Shown here one piece after another: positions 13,901 to 25,224 of a DNA stretch of 64,000 bases. The position numbers and the translations under genes are program-made. The stretch is taken from the NCBI RefSeq assembly GCF_016808095.1, contig NC_068976.1:32358371-32422370 (forward strand), written 5' to 3'. Below the pieces are notes generated by a model. That model worked only from the letters and a program-made list of their open reading frames with translations. It had not been told where the DNA came from and searched no databases. Position 1 is the first letter of the stretch. Each line of letters starts with the position of its first letter. The stretch is from Vigna angularis. Lineage: Eukaryota; Streptophyta; Magnoliopsida; Fabales; Fabaceae.

Positions 13901-16900
13901 CCGATTCACTTCTAATAATTTCTCTTCAATCCAAAAAATCTCACAATCTTAACTTTCAGTATGTTTTTCCCTTATTGTTTCTTTTTTCCATCCTCCAATC
14001 CCAAAATAAAAAATAAAAATGAATCCGATAATGAGCACAAACACCTTATGCTTATAAAAACTTCGTTGAAAGAAAGCCCCATTATGTTAGTCAAGCCAAG
14101 AAGAGCAATTAGTACATCAGTCCACTCACCTCACCTCATAATCAACAATCTTAATCGTAATTCCAGCTATATAAATATTTCAAAACCTAACTTACGTATC
14201 GATGTGGGCCCTGTTTTCAATAACACGAGTGTGTTCCACTCCCCAAATCTCAAAAAACGTCAGGTGTTGGAAATATGACAACTAGAACTCAATTTGCGGT
14301 GGATCTTTTAATGTATACATATACCTTACTACGCCTCTGAATTTTTAGACTCCCCGAGAGAAGCAGCTACTTTTTCTGCAAATTGAAGATTAATGAGGAC
14401 ACACAAATTATTAATGAGGAAAAACCTTCTTAAGGATCCGATATACTCTCAAAAAAACCTATGACAATTAATCTAAGACACTCCTCTGAAGTGCCTCAGC
14501 AATGAATTTCTCTTTAGACAATCAATGAACTCCTCCCATTAGCTGCACAATCAAAGTTAATCTCCAATTAGCACCAAATCAACATTAAAGACACTTTCAT
14601 TTCAGAACATTACTTTCAAATTCTACCTATTTACAATCTAAAATCTACACTATCAAAACTACTAATAAAAGGAATGTTATGTAACTACTTTTATGATAAC
14701 TAATAGAATCTATCTATCTATCTAAGACATTAGCACTAAAATATCATAAAAGACACTATTCTAACTCATTCATAAAAATTAGTACTTCTCTACTATAAAC
14801 TAAATATGATTTAAAAACTAAGAATTACCAGTCTAAAAACCCCTAAAAACATGCAAATGCTTTGGAAAAAATGTAACATTTTGAATGTTATCACATCCCC
14901 ACACTTGAATCATTTGCATTCCTGGGCAAAACTACGACCAGACACTAATAACCAAGGAGCATTTTCACATCAAAACTCACTCACTACAACAATTCCTAAT
15001 ATGCACATATGCAAAGCAAACAGTGAAACAACAGTAAAAGTTGCAAGGCTTTAAGTCTAAAAATAGTGAAACAGTGAAAACAACAGTGGTCAAGATGTGT
15101 GAACTCAAGTATGGTTTAGCATTTGGCACAGCACTTTCATCAACCAATTTTACTTTCCTTTCAGCTTTTCACTTTCATTTTTTTCATACACTTTCTGATT
15201 CTTTTCATTTTTTTTTTCAACTTCCAGCATTTATTTCTTTATCTCTTGCTTTTGTTTGCTGTTACAGCTTTAGCTCATCATATTTCCACTTTGAAACACC
15301 TTGGCACCCCCACACTTGAGTCACACACCCTTACTTAAATTGGCTCACTCAGTAGTTATAATCAAAAGATGGCCTAAATCATGTTCAAAGTGTGTTCAAG
15401 CAATTAGCATCAAAAAGAGTATCCACAAGTTCTAGAGTGCAGAAATACACAAGTGAATCACACAATTTAACAATTAAGGCTCAAATCTCTCTAGGTGCAG
15501 AATGTGTGGTGCACAAAGTGTCTAAGCATGTTAACAGCCTAATCATCAATGAAAGAAATGCACAAACCAGCTAGAAATATTTACACTCAAACCATACATA
15601 CACATCACAAAATTGACCATAATGACTGAGTGAAAATGTAAAATCTGTAAAAGATACCTAAAAATATCTACACAAGTTCTATTGGACTAGAAATGACCAA
15701 GGATTGACTCAAAAATTGATTTCTAAGACAACTTCTAAAAATCAATACTCAAACCTCCAAAGCTCTACTAAAATTGTCACTAGAATGGTAACAATTTGCA
15801 AACTGCACTAAACTAGCCTAAGAAACTATCCTAACAAGTTTAGAGCGCTAAAACCTAGCTAAGAAAAAGCTCACACAACAAAAACTACCTAAAACTCAAA
15901 ATATGACCATCTAGAACCTAAAACTAGTACCTAAAATAGGCTAAAAGTGCTAAGAATGAAAACTGTATTAAACTACTAATTGAAACTGTAAAATAACTAT
16001 ATAGACAACTTTTAAAAGATAAAAGAAAGATAAAAACCAAGTCAATTCAAAAATAACAAGAAAAGCAAAATTTGACTATTGAGCACCTAAAAATGCATTA
16101 GAATAGGCTAAAACTGGAAAATCTTAAAACTGTACTAATCTAATTATTGGGACTACTAAACCACTATCTAGACAACTTTTGAATGTTAAAAGAAAGATAA
16201 AAAATCAAGTCAAATTTCGAAATTAACAAGAAAACTAAAATCTGAATAGTTAGAACCTAAAACAGTATATACTAGAGTTAACTAAAAATTTAAATCTGCA
16301 CTAGATCAGAACATAATGTAAAAAGACTATTTAAACAAGTTTGTAATGAATAAAAGAAATTAAAAACAAGGTCATTTAGTTAGAATAGCAAGACTTTCAA
16401 AATTTGATTATAAAGACCTAGAATCAGCGCTCAAAGCACTAAAAGTCCTCACATCAGTAACTACGAATCAAACCTGCAACTAATATCTACTTCTATATCC
16501 AATAAAATGCAAAGTATCTACCTAAGCACATCAAAAACAGTAAAAGAAAGATAATGGAAGAGTTGAATTCTACAAAAAAAACACTTCAATACATAATATC
16601 AAAATTATCTTTTAAAAAACAGATATCCTAATTGACAGTACTCATACAAGTTTAAAGCAGAAAAAGAGAATTAAAATCAGAGCTACAGACTAAAATTAAC
16701 AAAGAAAAGGAAAAATGCATATGAAAATCAATCTATACGAAAAATCAGTAACAGGACCAATAACAGAAATTGTTCAAACTACTTCTACATTTAACTCTAC
16801 TCTATGATTTATAAAATGCAATATTTATATCTAAGCAAGTTCAAATCAATTAAAGAAAGGTAAGAAAAAGGTCAAATTCAAAAAACAACAGCTAACTAAA

Positions 16901-17298
16901 ATTTCTACCACTTAAACCTATGACAGCTTAATATAACAGAACAGATTTAAAGCTGAAACCGAAAACAGTGAATTAAAATCCTATTTAACTATTCCTACAT
17001 GCTAAAAGTAATAATAACAACTACTAAGTGAAATTAATTACTAGAATTTAAAACTACTACAATACTACCTTCGATTATCAAGCTAAACTGAAAAACTACT
17101 AAAGTAAAGCTGAAAATTAAAACTAGGTAAGGAATATAGAACCAGCATGGCTTTATGTAATTCTAATAGGTACCGGCAAAATAGAAATTCAAGACTAAGT
17201 CAGAACTAAAAATCAAAATTAAAAAATGGAACTAGTTAACTAATTGTTAGTGTAGACTGGACAGCAGAAGGGAATCTGGTTAGTAAGGTTAGTCAAAG
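13901..17298 (-). mobile_element. Decayed LTR retrotransposon fragment
   Basis: On the minus strand, 'ttcaagtgtggggatg' runs directly into TGATAACATTCAAAATGTTA at 14893. The same layout, 'tcaagtttggggttg' followed by TGATAACGG, occurs at the 3' LTR of the Athila-like element (56712). So 14893 downward is read as LTR, and 14894-17298 as internal sequence just before the LTR. The internal part is noncoding and pyrimidine-rich on the minus strand, with many echoes of 'gcaagtttaaa' and 'aaaagaaagataaaaa' type phrases. No pol domain is visible. The far LTR end is not defined; 13901 is a working limit. The element abuts the truncated P450 copy. Confidence 0.5.
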
Positions 17299-17325
17299 TC
17301 AGCCGGAGACAGAAAAACAAATTAC

Positions 17326-18523
17326 CTGACGAGTTTTGTCTTTAGCAAGTTCATACATAGCCCATTCTGTTGTCACCAATGTAGTATCAGATGTCTCAAC
17401 AATTGTCTCCCAGAGTAGCATGGAAATTTCATTTTCACTCAGTTCTTTAGCTTTGGATACTAGGTAGTCAAAAAAACAATTCAGTACCTATCACATTCCA
17501 AACAATCAAATTATTAGGATAAATTTATCATAAGCTTTGAACACATTTCACGTTGTCCTCAAGATAAACCTACCTTTCCTGAATCCACTCTCTTCTTGTG
17601 CTCATTCATCAAGGCCCTCATGACAACTTCTCTCCGGAAGTACAAATTCCAAAATTTCTTCTCCACGCTCCTATTAGGAATCCATCTCAAGTATGGAAAG
17701 AAATCTCGCCAATCCACCTCAATGGCTCCCTCCATCATATCGAGCACTAGAATCCTATGTAAGTCCTCTCTTGATAATGTAACCCCAAGCTCCTCCACAT
17801 AAACGGAGTCTACATTACTTCCCAGAGCCTGCAAATTTTCCATGCACAGTTTTGTTAGGATAAACTTAAATGCAATAGAATTAAATTGGTTGTTTATTTG
17901 TTTACGGGTTTTGTGTGTTTTGGAGTGCAAGGGTCACCAATTAATGTAGTGGTTATTAGATAAGAATAGGCAATAATTGTTTTGATGGTAGAGTTTATGG
18001 TTTGGAGACAAAAAAAACCAAGATGTAATTCTATAAATTGAAAGTGTCTAGTTCACACAACGTAACAAAACAAGTAGCAATACAAGGAAGTGAAAAGTTT
18101 TTCACATAAAGTTCTACTCTAAAAAAAAAAAATCTATTCAATCTTTATTTAAGGAGATACTTACTTGCTTCAGTGCTAATATAGAAAGTTCAGATGCGTA
18201 TATAATTCTAAAATTAACTACCAAATCAGAGAAGGTCTTCACATGTTCACTAAACTGGCTCAAAATATTTTCCACCAAGTTTTCTCTGTTGAGACAGACG
18301 GTGCCGCTTCTGAACATTGAAAAATAGACACTAAGCAACCAAACCGCACACAAAAAAAAGGGGAGTTCTATGATACTGATAAAAAAACATGAATTTCTCG
18401 TAACCAACCAACCTGTGCAGCGGCTCCCAAAACGTTGGCAAGAATATGTTTTTTGACCGCTTTGTGAAACTCATTGTAGTCGCTTGTGGAAACCATACAT
18501 TTATCAGAAGTCAGAATCGTCAC
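17326..18523 (-). pseudogene. Truncated tandem copy of ent-kaurene oxidase
   Basis: Four exon equivalents of the neighbouring P450 gene sit in order: part of exon 3 (about 18523-18413), exon 4 (18309-18165), exon 5 (17828-17574) and exon 6 (17487-17326). Splice borders are kept, and the proteins read as close variants, e.g. [18 protein letters not shown] against [18 protein letters not shown]. Exon 4 is 145 bp instead of 141 because 'agac' is repeated near 18294, which shifts the frame. The intron between exons 4 and 5 is 336 bp against 85 bp in the gene, so roughly 250 bp of extra sequence is present. The N-terminal exons, the ExxR exon and the haem-binding exon are missing, so no active enzyme could be made. 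Similarity extends a little past exon 6, to about 17299. Confidence 0.92.
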
Positions 18524-18971
18524 ATTTGAGAGAGTCACATACAAAATTTTCAAATAAAAGGAATGAACTTCAATGTTTATTTACTATTGATGAATATGAC
18601 AGTGTGATGTGATTCGTTTGAGGTGAGTCAATGGTTCTTCTAGACACACATTGCTTTGCGGCTCACAATCAATCAATTCATAACTCATTCAACTTGGCCA
18701 TGATGATAGTTATATTAGAATTATTAATTCCCTCGATTCAACTGTGACAAAAGCAACCGTGGTAATCCATACCTGAAAATATACTCTGCTAGATATAGTA
18801 AATAAGAAACCACCTTTATTTCAATAAACATTTAATGGAAAATACTCTAGTACATCTTTATGACCGAAAACAAAACAAAACACAACACAAAACAGCAAAC
18901 ACAATAAAGAGTCTTTTTTCCATTGGTTTATTCTTCAGGTTCCCTTCAGAAGGCCGCAATAGCAAATGTAA
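18524..18971. other. Spacer between P450 gene and its truncated copy
   Basis: This 448-bp stretch contains the 3' untranslated region of the P450 gene (minus strand) and the upstream breakpoint of the partial copy. At the breakpoint, similarity stops after 'cagaatcgtca'. No gene is seen. Confidence 0.5.
18927..18932 (-). terminator. Candidate polyadenylation signal of KO
   Basis: AATAAA on the minus strand, about 40 nt after the stop codon ending at 18972. This is the canonical plant near-upstream element, but the distance is short and other A-rich signals follow. Confidence 0.35.
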
Positions 18972-21496
18972 CTACTTGATGTATTGATTTCTTGGCCTGA
19001 GTTTCACCAGAAGGGGATGGAGTCTGTGAGTTGTAAGGCCCAATGTATCCACATTCTCCTCCTCCCCTTGTCCCAGCTCCCACTCAAATTGTTGAACAAA
19101 TCTCCCAATTGCTGTGCAGGATATCAACGAGGCCTGAAGAGACCCTGCACACACCCTCTTCCCAGCTCCAAAGGCCATGGTCTTGTATAAATCCAAGGGA
19201 TCATATTTTTCATCAACAAATCTCTCAGGTATCCATTCATGAGGATTTTCCCACTTGTCGCTGTCCATGTTGCATCCATATATATTTATTGCAATCTGTT
19301 AACACATGAGCCTGTCAATAATGGCAATCATATATACACACAGAGAAGAACAAGGATGGTGAATTCAGAAAATTAATAAATAGACCTGGCTTCCAGCAGG
19401 AATATGATATCCTCCCAATTCTGTATCTTCATGAGCATATCTTATTGGCACGATTGGAGCTGGACTATACTTCCTTAATGTTTCATGGAATACAGCTCCC
19501 AAGTAAGGTAGCTTAGATAATTGCTCCTCTGTAACCTTTTCTTCTCCACATACATTTTGCAGCTCCGCATATAAACGTGCCTGCCATAACATAAACACAC
19601 GCTACCATTACAGTTGTACCAATCAATACATGGTTAGCCAGCCAGAGACAGAAAAACAAATTACCTGACGAGTTTTGTCTTTAGCAAGTTCATACATAGC
19701 CCATTCTGTTGTCACCAATGTAGTATCAGATGTTTCAATAATTGTCTCCCAGAGTAGCATGGAAATTTCATGTTCACTCAGTTCTTTAGCTTCGGATACT
19801 AGGTAGTCAAAAAAACAATTCAGTACCTGTCACATTCCAAACAATCAAATTATTAGGATAACTCTATCATAAACTTTGAACACATTTCACGTTGTCCTCA
19901 AGATAAACCTACCTTTCCTGAATCCATTCTCTTCTTCTGCTCATTCATCAAGGCCTTCATGACAACTTCTCTCCGGAAATACAAATTCTGAATTTTGTTC
20001 TCCACACTGCTATTAGGAATCCACCTCAAGTATGGAAAGAAATCTCGCCAATCCACCTCAATGGCTCCCTCCATCATATCAAGCACTAGAATCCTATATA
20101 AGTCCTCTCTTGATAATGTAGCGCTAAACTCCTCCACATAAACGGACTCTATATTACTTCCCAGACCCTGCAAATTTTCCATGCACAGTTTTAATGTTCA
20201 ACTCTCAGAAAAAAATGTCTATTTAATCCTTATTTATGAAGGAGATACTTACTTGCTTTAGTGCTAATATAAAAAGTTCAGATGCGAATATATTTCTAAA
20301 ATTAACTGGCAAATCAGAGGAGGTCTTCACATGTTCACCAAACTGGCTCAAAATATTTTCCACCAAGTTTTCTCTGTTGAGACGGTGCCGCTTCTGAACA
20401 TTGAAAAATAGACACTCAGCAACCAAACCACGCAGACAAAAAAAGAGAGTTGTATTTACTCAAATACTGAGAAAAAACCATGAATTCGTCGTAACCAACC
20501 AACCTGTGCAGCGGCTCCCAATACGTTTCCAAGAATATGTTTCTTGACCGTTTTGTGAAATTCATTGTAGTCGCTTGTGGCAACCATACGTTTATCAGAA
20601 GTCAGAATCGTCAGTGCTTTTGATAGCTTCCTTGTTGAAATCGACGAAAACCTGGTCACCATGGCCTGAAACAACCATAACATTTTACAATCTAATTAGC
20701 CGTAAACAAGAATAAACACATGGACTGTAGTAGTTACAAACGGTTCAAGACATGCCAACCAAAGTTACTTCAGTGGATCGACAATAAAACCAGTCATCGC
20801 CTTTAGAACTGTTTGTGATTGTATTCTTCCAACCCTCGATAAAGGGATCGGTATAAATTCATCTAAAATAGCAATATGGAAAAATAAATCATTTTGAAAG
20901 ACACAGACAGTGCTAAAACGGTAAGTTTGTGAACTTGTCATATCCAGTGCACAGGGAGGTGAATAGCAGAATCAGCTGATAAGGGTGTTGTAATTTGCAG
21001 ATAAAAGGGTCCAAGACAAGATGACTTAATAGGGTATAGATTTAATTGAAGAAGGATGCATGCATGAAGTGAAAAGAGCTTAAATGAAAAAGAGGACCTC
21101 CTTGGCAAGATTGGTGGAGTTGAGAACAATGATACTGGAAGAACCGGTTCTGATGGAATAGATGGGTCCATGTTTTTGAGCCATCTGTGCGAATGTCTTG
21201 TAAGGTTTCTTCTCCTTCAACTGCAATAGATTCCCTACGATGGGCAGTCCAGGAACAGCTGCAACATTCACCAGGTTCATATGCCATTCTTATTTTCATT
21301 CATATGAAACACAGAATAAAATAGAATTAAATGTAAAGATGATACCTGGTACTTTGGGAAGTCCTGCATGTCTGCGAGTGAATCCTGGTATGAGGCGGAG
21401 CAGCAGGAAGAGAAATAGAAGAGATGAAGCAGCCACAGCAAGTAAAGCTGCAAAGGAATGTGTCTGAAGAAAGTTCAAAAAGGAGATGGAGCCCAT
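18972..21496 (-). CDS. KO: ent-kaurene oxidase, cytochrome P450 CYP701A
   Basis: Eight exons join in frame: 21346-21496, 21098-21258, 20504-20665, 20253-20393, 19913-20167, 19665-19826, 19386-19580 and 18972-19295. They give 516 aa, the normal size. The N-terminus is a hydrophobic anchor ([18 protein letters not shown]) followed by the proline-rich hinge [13 protein letters not shown]. Exon 6 carries the I-helix oxygen-activation segment [12 protein letters not shown]. Exon 7 carries ETLRK (ExxR) and [20 protein letters not shown], typical of CYP701A. Exon 8 carries PERF and the haem loop [10 protein letters not shown] with its cysteine. By family knowledge the enzyme oxidises ent-kaurene in three steps to ent-kaurenoic acid, early in gibberellin synthesis, at the plastid envelope or ER. 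No lesion is seen. A partial, broken copy lies just downstream. Confidence 0.95.
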
Positions 21497-23543
21497 GGTA
21501 GAAGAAGCAGCACAAGTACACTGTTCTCTGTTTTCTTTGTTAATGGAGTCCTTATGGGAATACCATGGATGAATCCTTTTTATGGAGAAGGAGATGCGTC
21601 AAAATCTTGGAATTTGGAAGCTATGTCAGAAGCACCTTTCCCTCTCAGATTCCTGCCCTATCACATCACCTTCAGCATCAATTACAACAGAACAAAACCA
21701 AATGCACTAGTATACACATTTTCTGTCCCACCGATAATGTTACATAATTCATGTCAAATTCAAGTACCTCTTCTGAACTCAAGTATAGATAAAAAAAGTA
21801 ATTATTTCTATTTGAAAGTGTTCTTTTTTATGGATTGAAACAAATATTTATAAATTGTTTGATTTTAATTTAAACACAAACCTAAAATCACTTCTTTTCT
21901 CTTGTTTAATCGAAAAAAAATGTAATTGATAAAATAAAAACCTTAATTCTCCAGCGAATGAATTATTTATATAATCAATACATTATCATGTTGTATGAGC
22001 CAACCTTTATTTAACCAATATAGACTAAAAGGAACGTAACACTATAATATTATTCACACTATATATTCTTCTTATACATTATAATAAAATTTACTAAAAT
22101 AAAAATATTATATTACACATTAATATTATTTTGTAAATATGTTAATTATTGTACACTATTCTAAAAATCCAAGAGTCTACTTATTAATTAAAAATAAATA
22201 TCTTTCTCTTAATAAAAGTAGCCGTGATTTAAGCAAATTATTAACTTTGTGATAGTTTATCATCGTCCTAATTCAATAGTGGTTTAATTTAATGCTTCTT
22301 TGATTTAGTACTTGATAGCATTATTTGGAAAACAAATTTAACACAATCCAAGATGAATAATCAAAGAAGCCCAACGTCAAGAGATCATTAATAATAATAA
22401 TAATAATAAATTATAAAAGATTTTGGGTTCTTTCTTTTCTATTAGTAAATCATAAGTTATAAAAAATATTTAAGAAAAAGCATTTCTTTGTCAAGTCATA
22501 ATCTATTTATAATTAATTATTTGATTAGTTAATTAAGATAACGTATTCGTTAATTACAACAGGACAGAACAAAATTAAAGTAGTCTGAACTTGTTTTGTT
22601 GGTGCAGCGAGTCAGGGAATTGGATTGGATGGATTATTGGTGCCTTCACGGATGTTAAAAAAATATATTTTTTATATGCTATTTATGCTGAGCATGCACA
22701 CTCAAATCGATAAGCTTGTAAAGTAACGAAGGATATTTTGTAAGTAGGTGGTAAAGTTATTACAATTACAAGAAAAGATAATAAATAAAAACACTTCCAC
22801 TCCAAGAACAATCACAATGTTTTTATTATCTTTGGAAGATGAAGAAGGTGGCGACGGCGTTGGAGGCCCAATGTTGCGGTGGCATTTAGAGATTCAGATT
22901 CAGATGGTGTGGTTGGGCCTGGGCTGTCATTGTGGGCTTGAAGTGCAAGTTGAGAATGGTCTTTAGTCCACGGTCTTCTGTATTGCATAGAACATACCAA
23001 ACACACCATCAACTATTTTTTAAGTTCCATAAAATTATTAAGTTGTTCATTTCAGATTATGGGTATACAAGAAACAAAGTTGGTTGGATCATATTGATAT
23101 AAAAATGTAGCATGAAATGAAAGAAATTAGTAGATTGAAAAGTTTAAGGAAGAAATGAAAGAAGTTTTTGAAAAAAAAACAGATCTTGGAAAAATGACAT
23201 TCTTTCTTGGTATATGAAAATCACAATAAAATATTTTTTATTAAAAAGATTTGCAAATTAAGTTTCCAATAAGTTTAACATGGAAAATAACAAACTAGCT
23301 CCAGCTCCAAGAAATCAAAAGGAGAACTTCAATAAGTCAAAAGGAGAACTTTTACAAACATGCATCCAAAAAAAAGTAACTGAAAAGTTATACACAAGTC
23401 TGATTAATGCATTTAAGTACAACAAAATCTGACATCTTTCATCAACCAACTTTATCAAGATACTTCTTGATACATGAATTGTGAACAACAAAATAATAAA
23501 TTACAATTCTGTCTAGTGAGTCTTTCAACCAACAATTCGCAAT

Positions 23544-23548
<5 letters not shown>
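21497..23548. other. Upstream region of KO and intergenic DNA
   Basis: The first few hundred bases contain the KO leader and presumed promoter (minus strand). A 'ccataaaaagg' box at 21585-21575, about 80 bp upstream of the ATG, is a weak TATA candidate. The remainder is AT-rich. A GC-richer island at 22830-22990 has a 66-codon minus-strand reading (ending LQRRRHLLHLPKIIKTL) that I cannot relate to a known family. Repeated 'caataagtcaaaaggagaac' lies at 23306-23350. Confidence 0.4.

Positions 23549-23610
<62 letters not shown>
23549..23610. repeat. (AT)31 microsatellite
   Basis: Uninterrupted AT dinucleotide array directly left of the target duplication of element E2. Confidence 0.95.
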
Positions 23611-23612
<2 letters not shown>

Positions 23613-23631
23613 CTTAGGCTTTGTTCTTTTG

Positions 23632-24812
23632 GGCTTTGTTCGTTTAGGTGAATTTGAGAGAGATGATTTGGGAGAGATGATTTGAATGGATTTGAGTGGA
23701 TTTGAAGGTAATTTTTTAGTTGTTTTTTTAGTGGATTTGTGGGTAATTGAGAGTGGATTTGGAAGTAAAGTTTGTGAGAATTAGTGTAAGATTTGATTGA
23801 GGTGATAGATTTCAAAAATTAGTTTAATTGGTAGAAATTAAAGATTATCAAAATACCCCTGGTTATTAAAGTAATATAAAATGTTATTTGTTAATGTTAT
23901 ATTTAATTGTAAAAATATTTATAAAGAGACAAAAATTATAAACAATTTTTAAAAATAAATAATAAAAATTATAAATGTAGTAAAATAAATTTATTTTTAA
24001 ATGTAGTATTTGTTTGTAATATATTTTTTTATTTTTATAATAAAATGTCTTTTTTTTTCATAAAAATAACTTAGCTTCTATATTTATAATAATTTGTTTC
24101 TCTCCAAATAAATAGAATGAAAAAATATTCCTCATAAAGTAACTTTGTAATATAAAGAGTATTTTATTATTTTTATTTGAATTTTTAAAAAATGAAGATT
24201 TATCCCCATAAAAATTAAATTAAAAACCTATAATTAAGAAAGAAAATTTATCCCCCCACACATCCCCAACCTCCCGCCACCCCCCACCCTCAACTTCCAT
24301 CACCACTGCATCTGCATCCCTGTAATACTCATCCACCAGAAAAATATTCCTCAATCGTCGTACCCTCCCACCACCTAGAACTCCCTCCCCTCCGCGCCTA
24401 CAAACCCCACACACTCAGCCCGAAACCCGGTCAGCGGATCCATCGCCACCCACCGGTCCCTCCCCACCTCGTACCGCTCAACCGACCGAATCCTAGTCCC
24501 AACAACCCCAACATCGTATGCCGCAACCCCGCCAGCGACAAGAATTTGGAGGAGGAGGACCAACCAACGTGGAAGCAGAAGTGCTTATCCCAGAGTGAGA
24601 AGAAGAAGTTGTAACCGAATACAACACGTTGAGGATAGTTGTGACATTTTAGTTACAATCCTTCCAAATCTCTTCAAAGTTGCGGGTGATGAAAAAGCAA
24701 GGTATCTCGCAAATCATCGCTCGCATTTCCTCGCCTCCGAACACGCTTGAATTCTCAAATCATCGCTCGCCATCGCTTCTGAACAGTAAAATCTGTTCAA
24801 ACGAACGAAGCG
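23632..24812. mobile_element. PIF/Harbinger-like element E1 with captured gene fragment
   Basis: The ends are GGCTTTGTTCGTTTAGG (left) and, read inward from the right, CGCTTCGTTCGTTTGAAC. TTG flanks it on both sides (23629-23631 and 24813-24815). The subterminal 'ggatttgagtggatttgaag' and 'ggatttggaagtaaagtttg' blocks are shared with E2, E3 and the MITE at 59354. The interior has no transposase. It is unusually GC-rich at 24240-24600, where a kelch-type gene fragment sits in antisense orientation. Confidence 0.72.
24225..24570 (-). pseudogene. Kelch-repeat (F-box/kelch type) gene fragment inside E1
   Basis: The minus strand reads VERYEVGRDRWVAMDPLTG, then VGGYDD, then LVDEYYRDADAVVMEVEGG and GWREVGDVWGD. 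This order fits a stretch of plant F-box/kelch-repeat proteins, with a kelch GG doublet and tryptophans. The reading is broken. After REF there is TAG where Trp is expected, then TGA, then one extra T before LVDEYYRD shifts the frame. No F-box is present. The fragment is intronless, GC-rich against AT-rich surroundings, and confined to the transposon interior, which suggests capture. The exact parent family member is uncertain. Confidence 0.68.
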
Positions 24813-25157
24813 TTGGTAGTATTTGAGGGAGATGATTTGGAGGAGATGATTTGAATGGATTTGAGTGGATTTGAGGGTAATTTTTTTGTTATTTTTTTGA
24901 GTAGATTTGTGGGTAATTGAGAGTGAATTTGGAAGTAAAGTTTATGAGAATTAGTGTAGGATTTGATTGATGTGACAGATAAAACAAAATTGTTTAATTG
25001 ATAGAAATTGAAGATTACCAAAATATCTCTAATTATTAAAGTGATATAAAATGATAATTTTTAATGTTATATTTAATTGTAAAAATGTTTATAAGACAAA
25101 AAAAATAAAATTAATTATTAAAATGTAAAAAAATATTAATTTAGTAAATTTAAATAA

Positions 25158-25168
25158 TAATAATAATA

Positions 25169-25199
<31 letters not shown>

Positions 25200-25224
25200 A
25201 TTATTATTATCATTATTATTATTA
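25158..25224. repeat. ATT/AAT trinucleotide microsatellite
   Basis: Runs of 'aataat' turn into 'attatt' near 25169, forming a small inverted array within element E2. Confidence 0.85.

Noticed and set aside
13961..14278. 105-codon plus-strand frame as a gene
   Set aside because: Low-complexity composition, no recognised domain, and it lies in or beside a decayed LTR on the other strand.
21042..21521. Several overlapping frames around KO exons 1-2 as separate genes
   Set aside because: They are other-frame or intron-read-through shadows of the KO exons.
22812..23012. 66-codon minus-strand frame as a small secreted or signalling peptide
   Set aside because: No signal peptide and no recognisable CLE, CEP or similar motif; only weakly GC-richer than its surroundings.
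24220..24570. Functional F-box/kelch gene
   Set aside because: Two stops and a frameshift in 110 residues, no F-box, and located inside a transposon.
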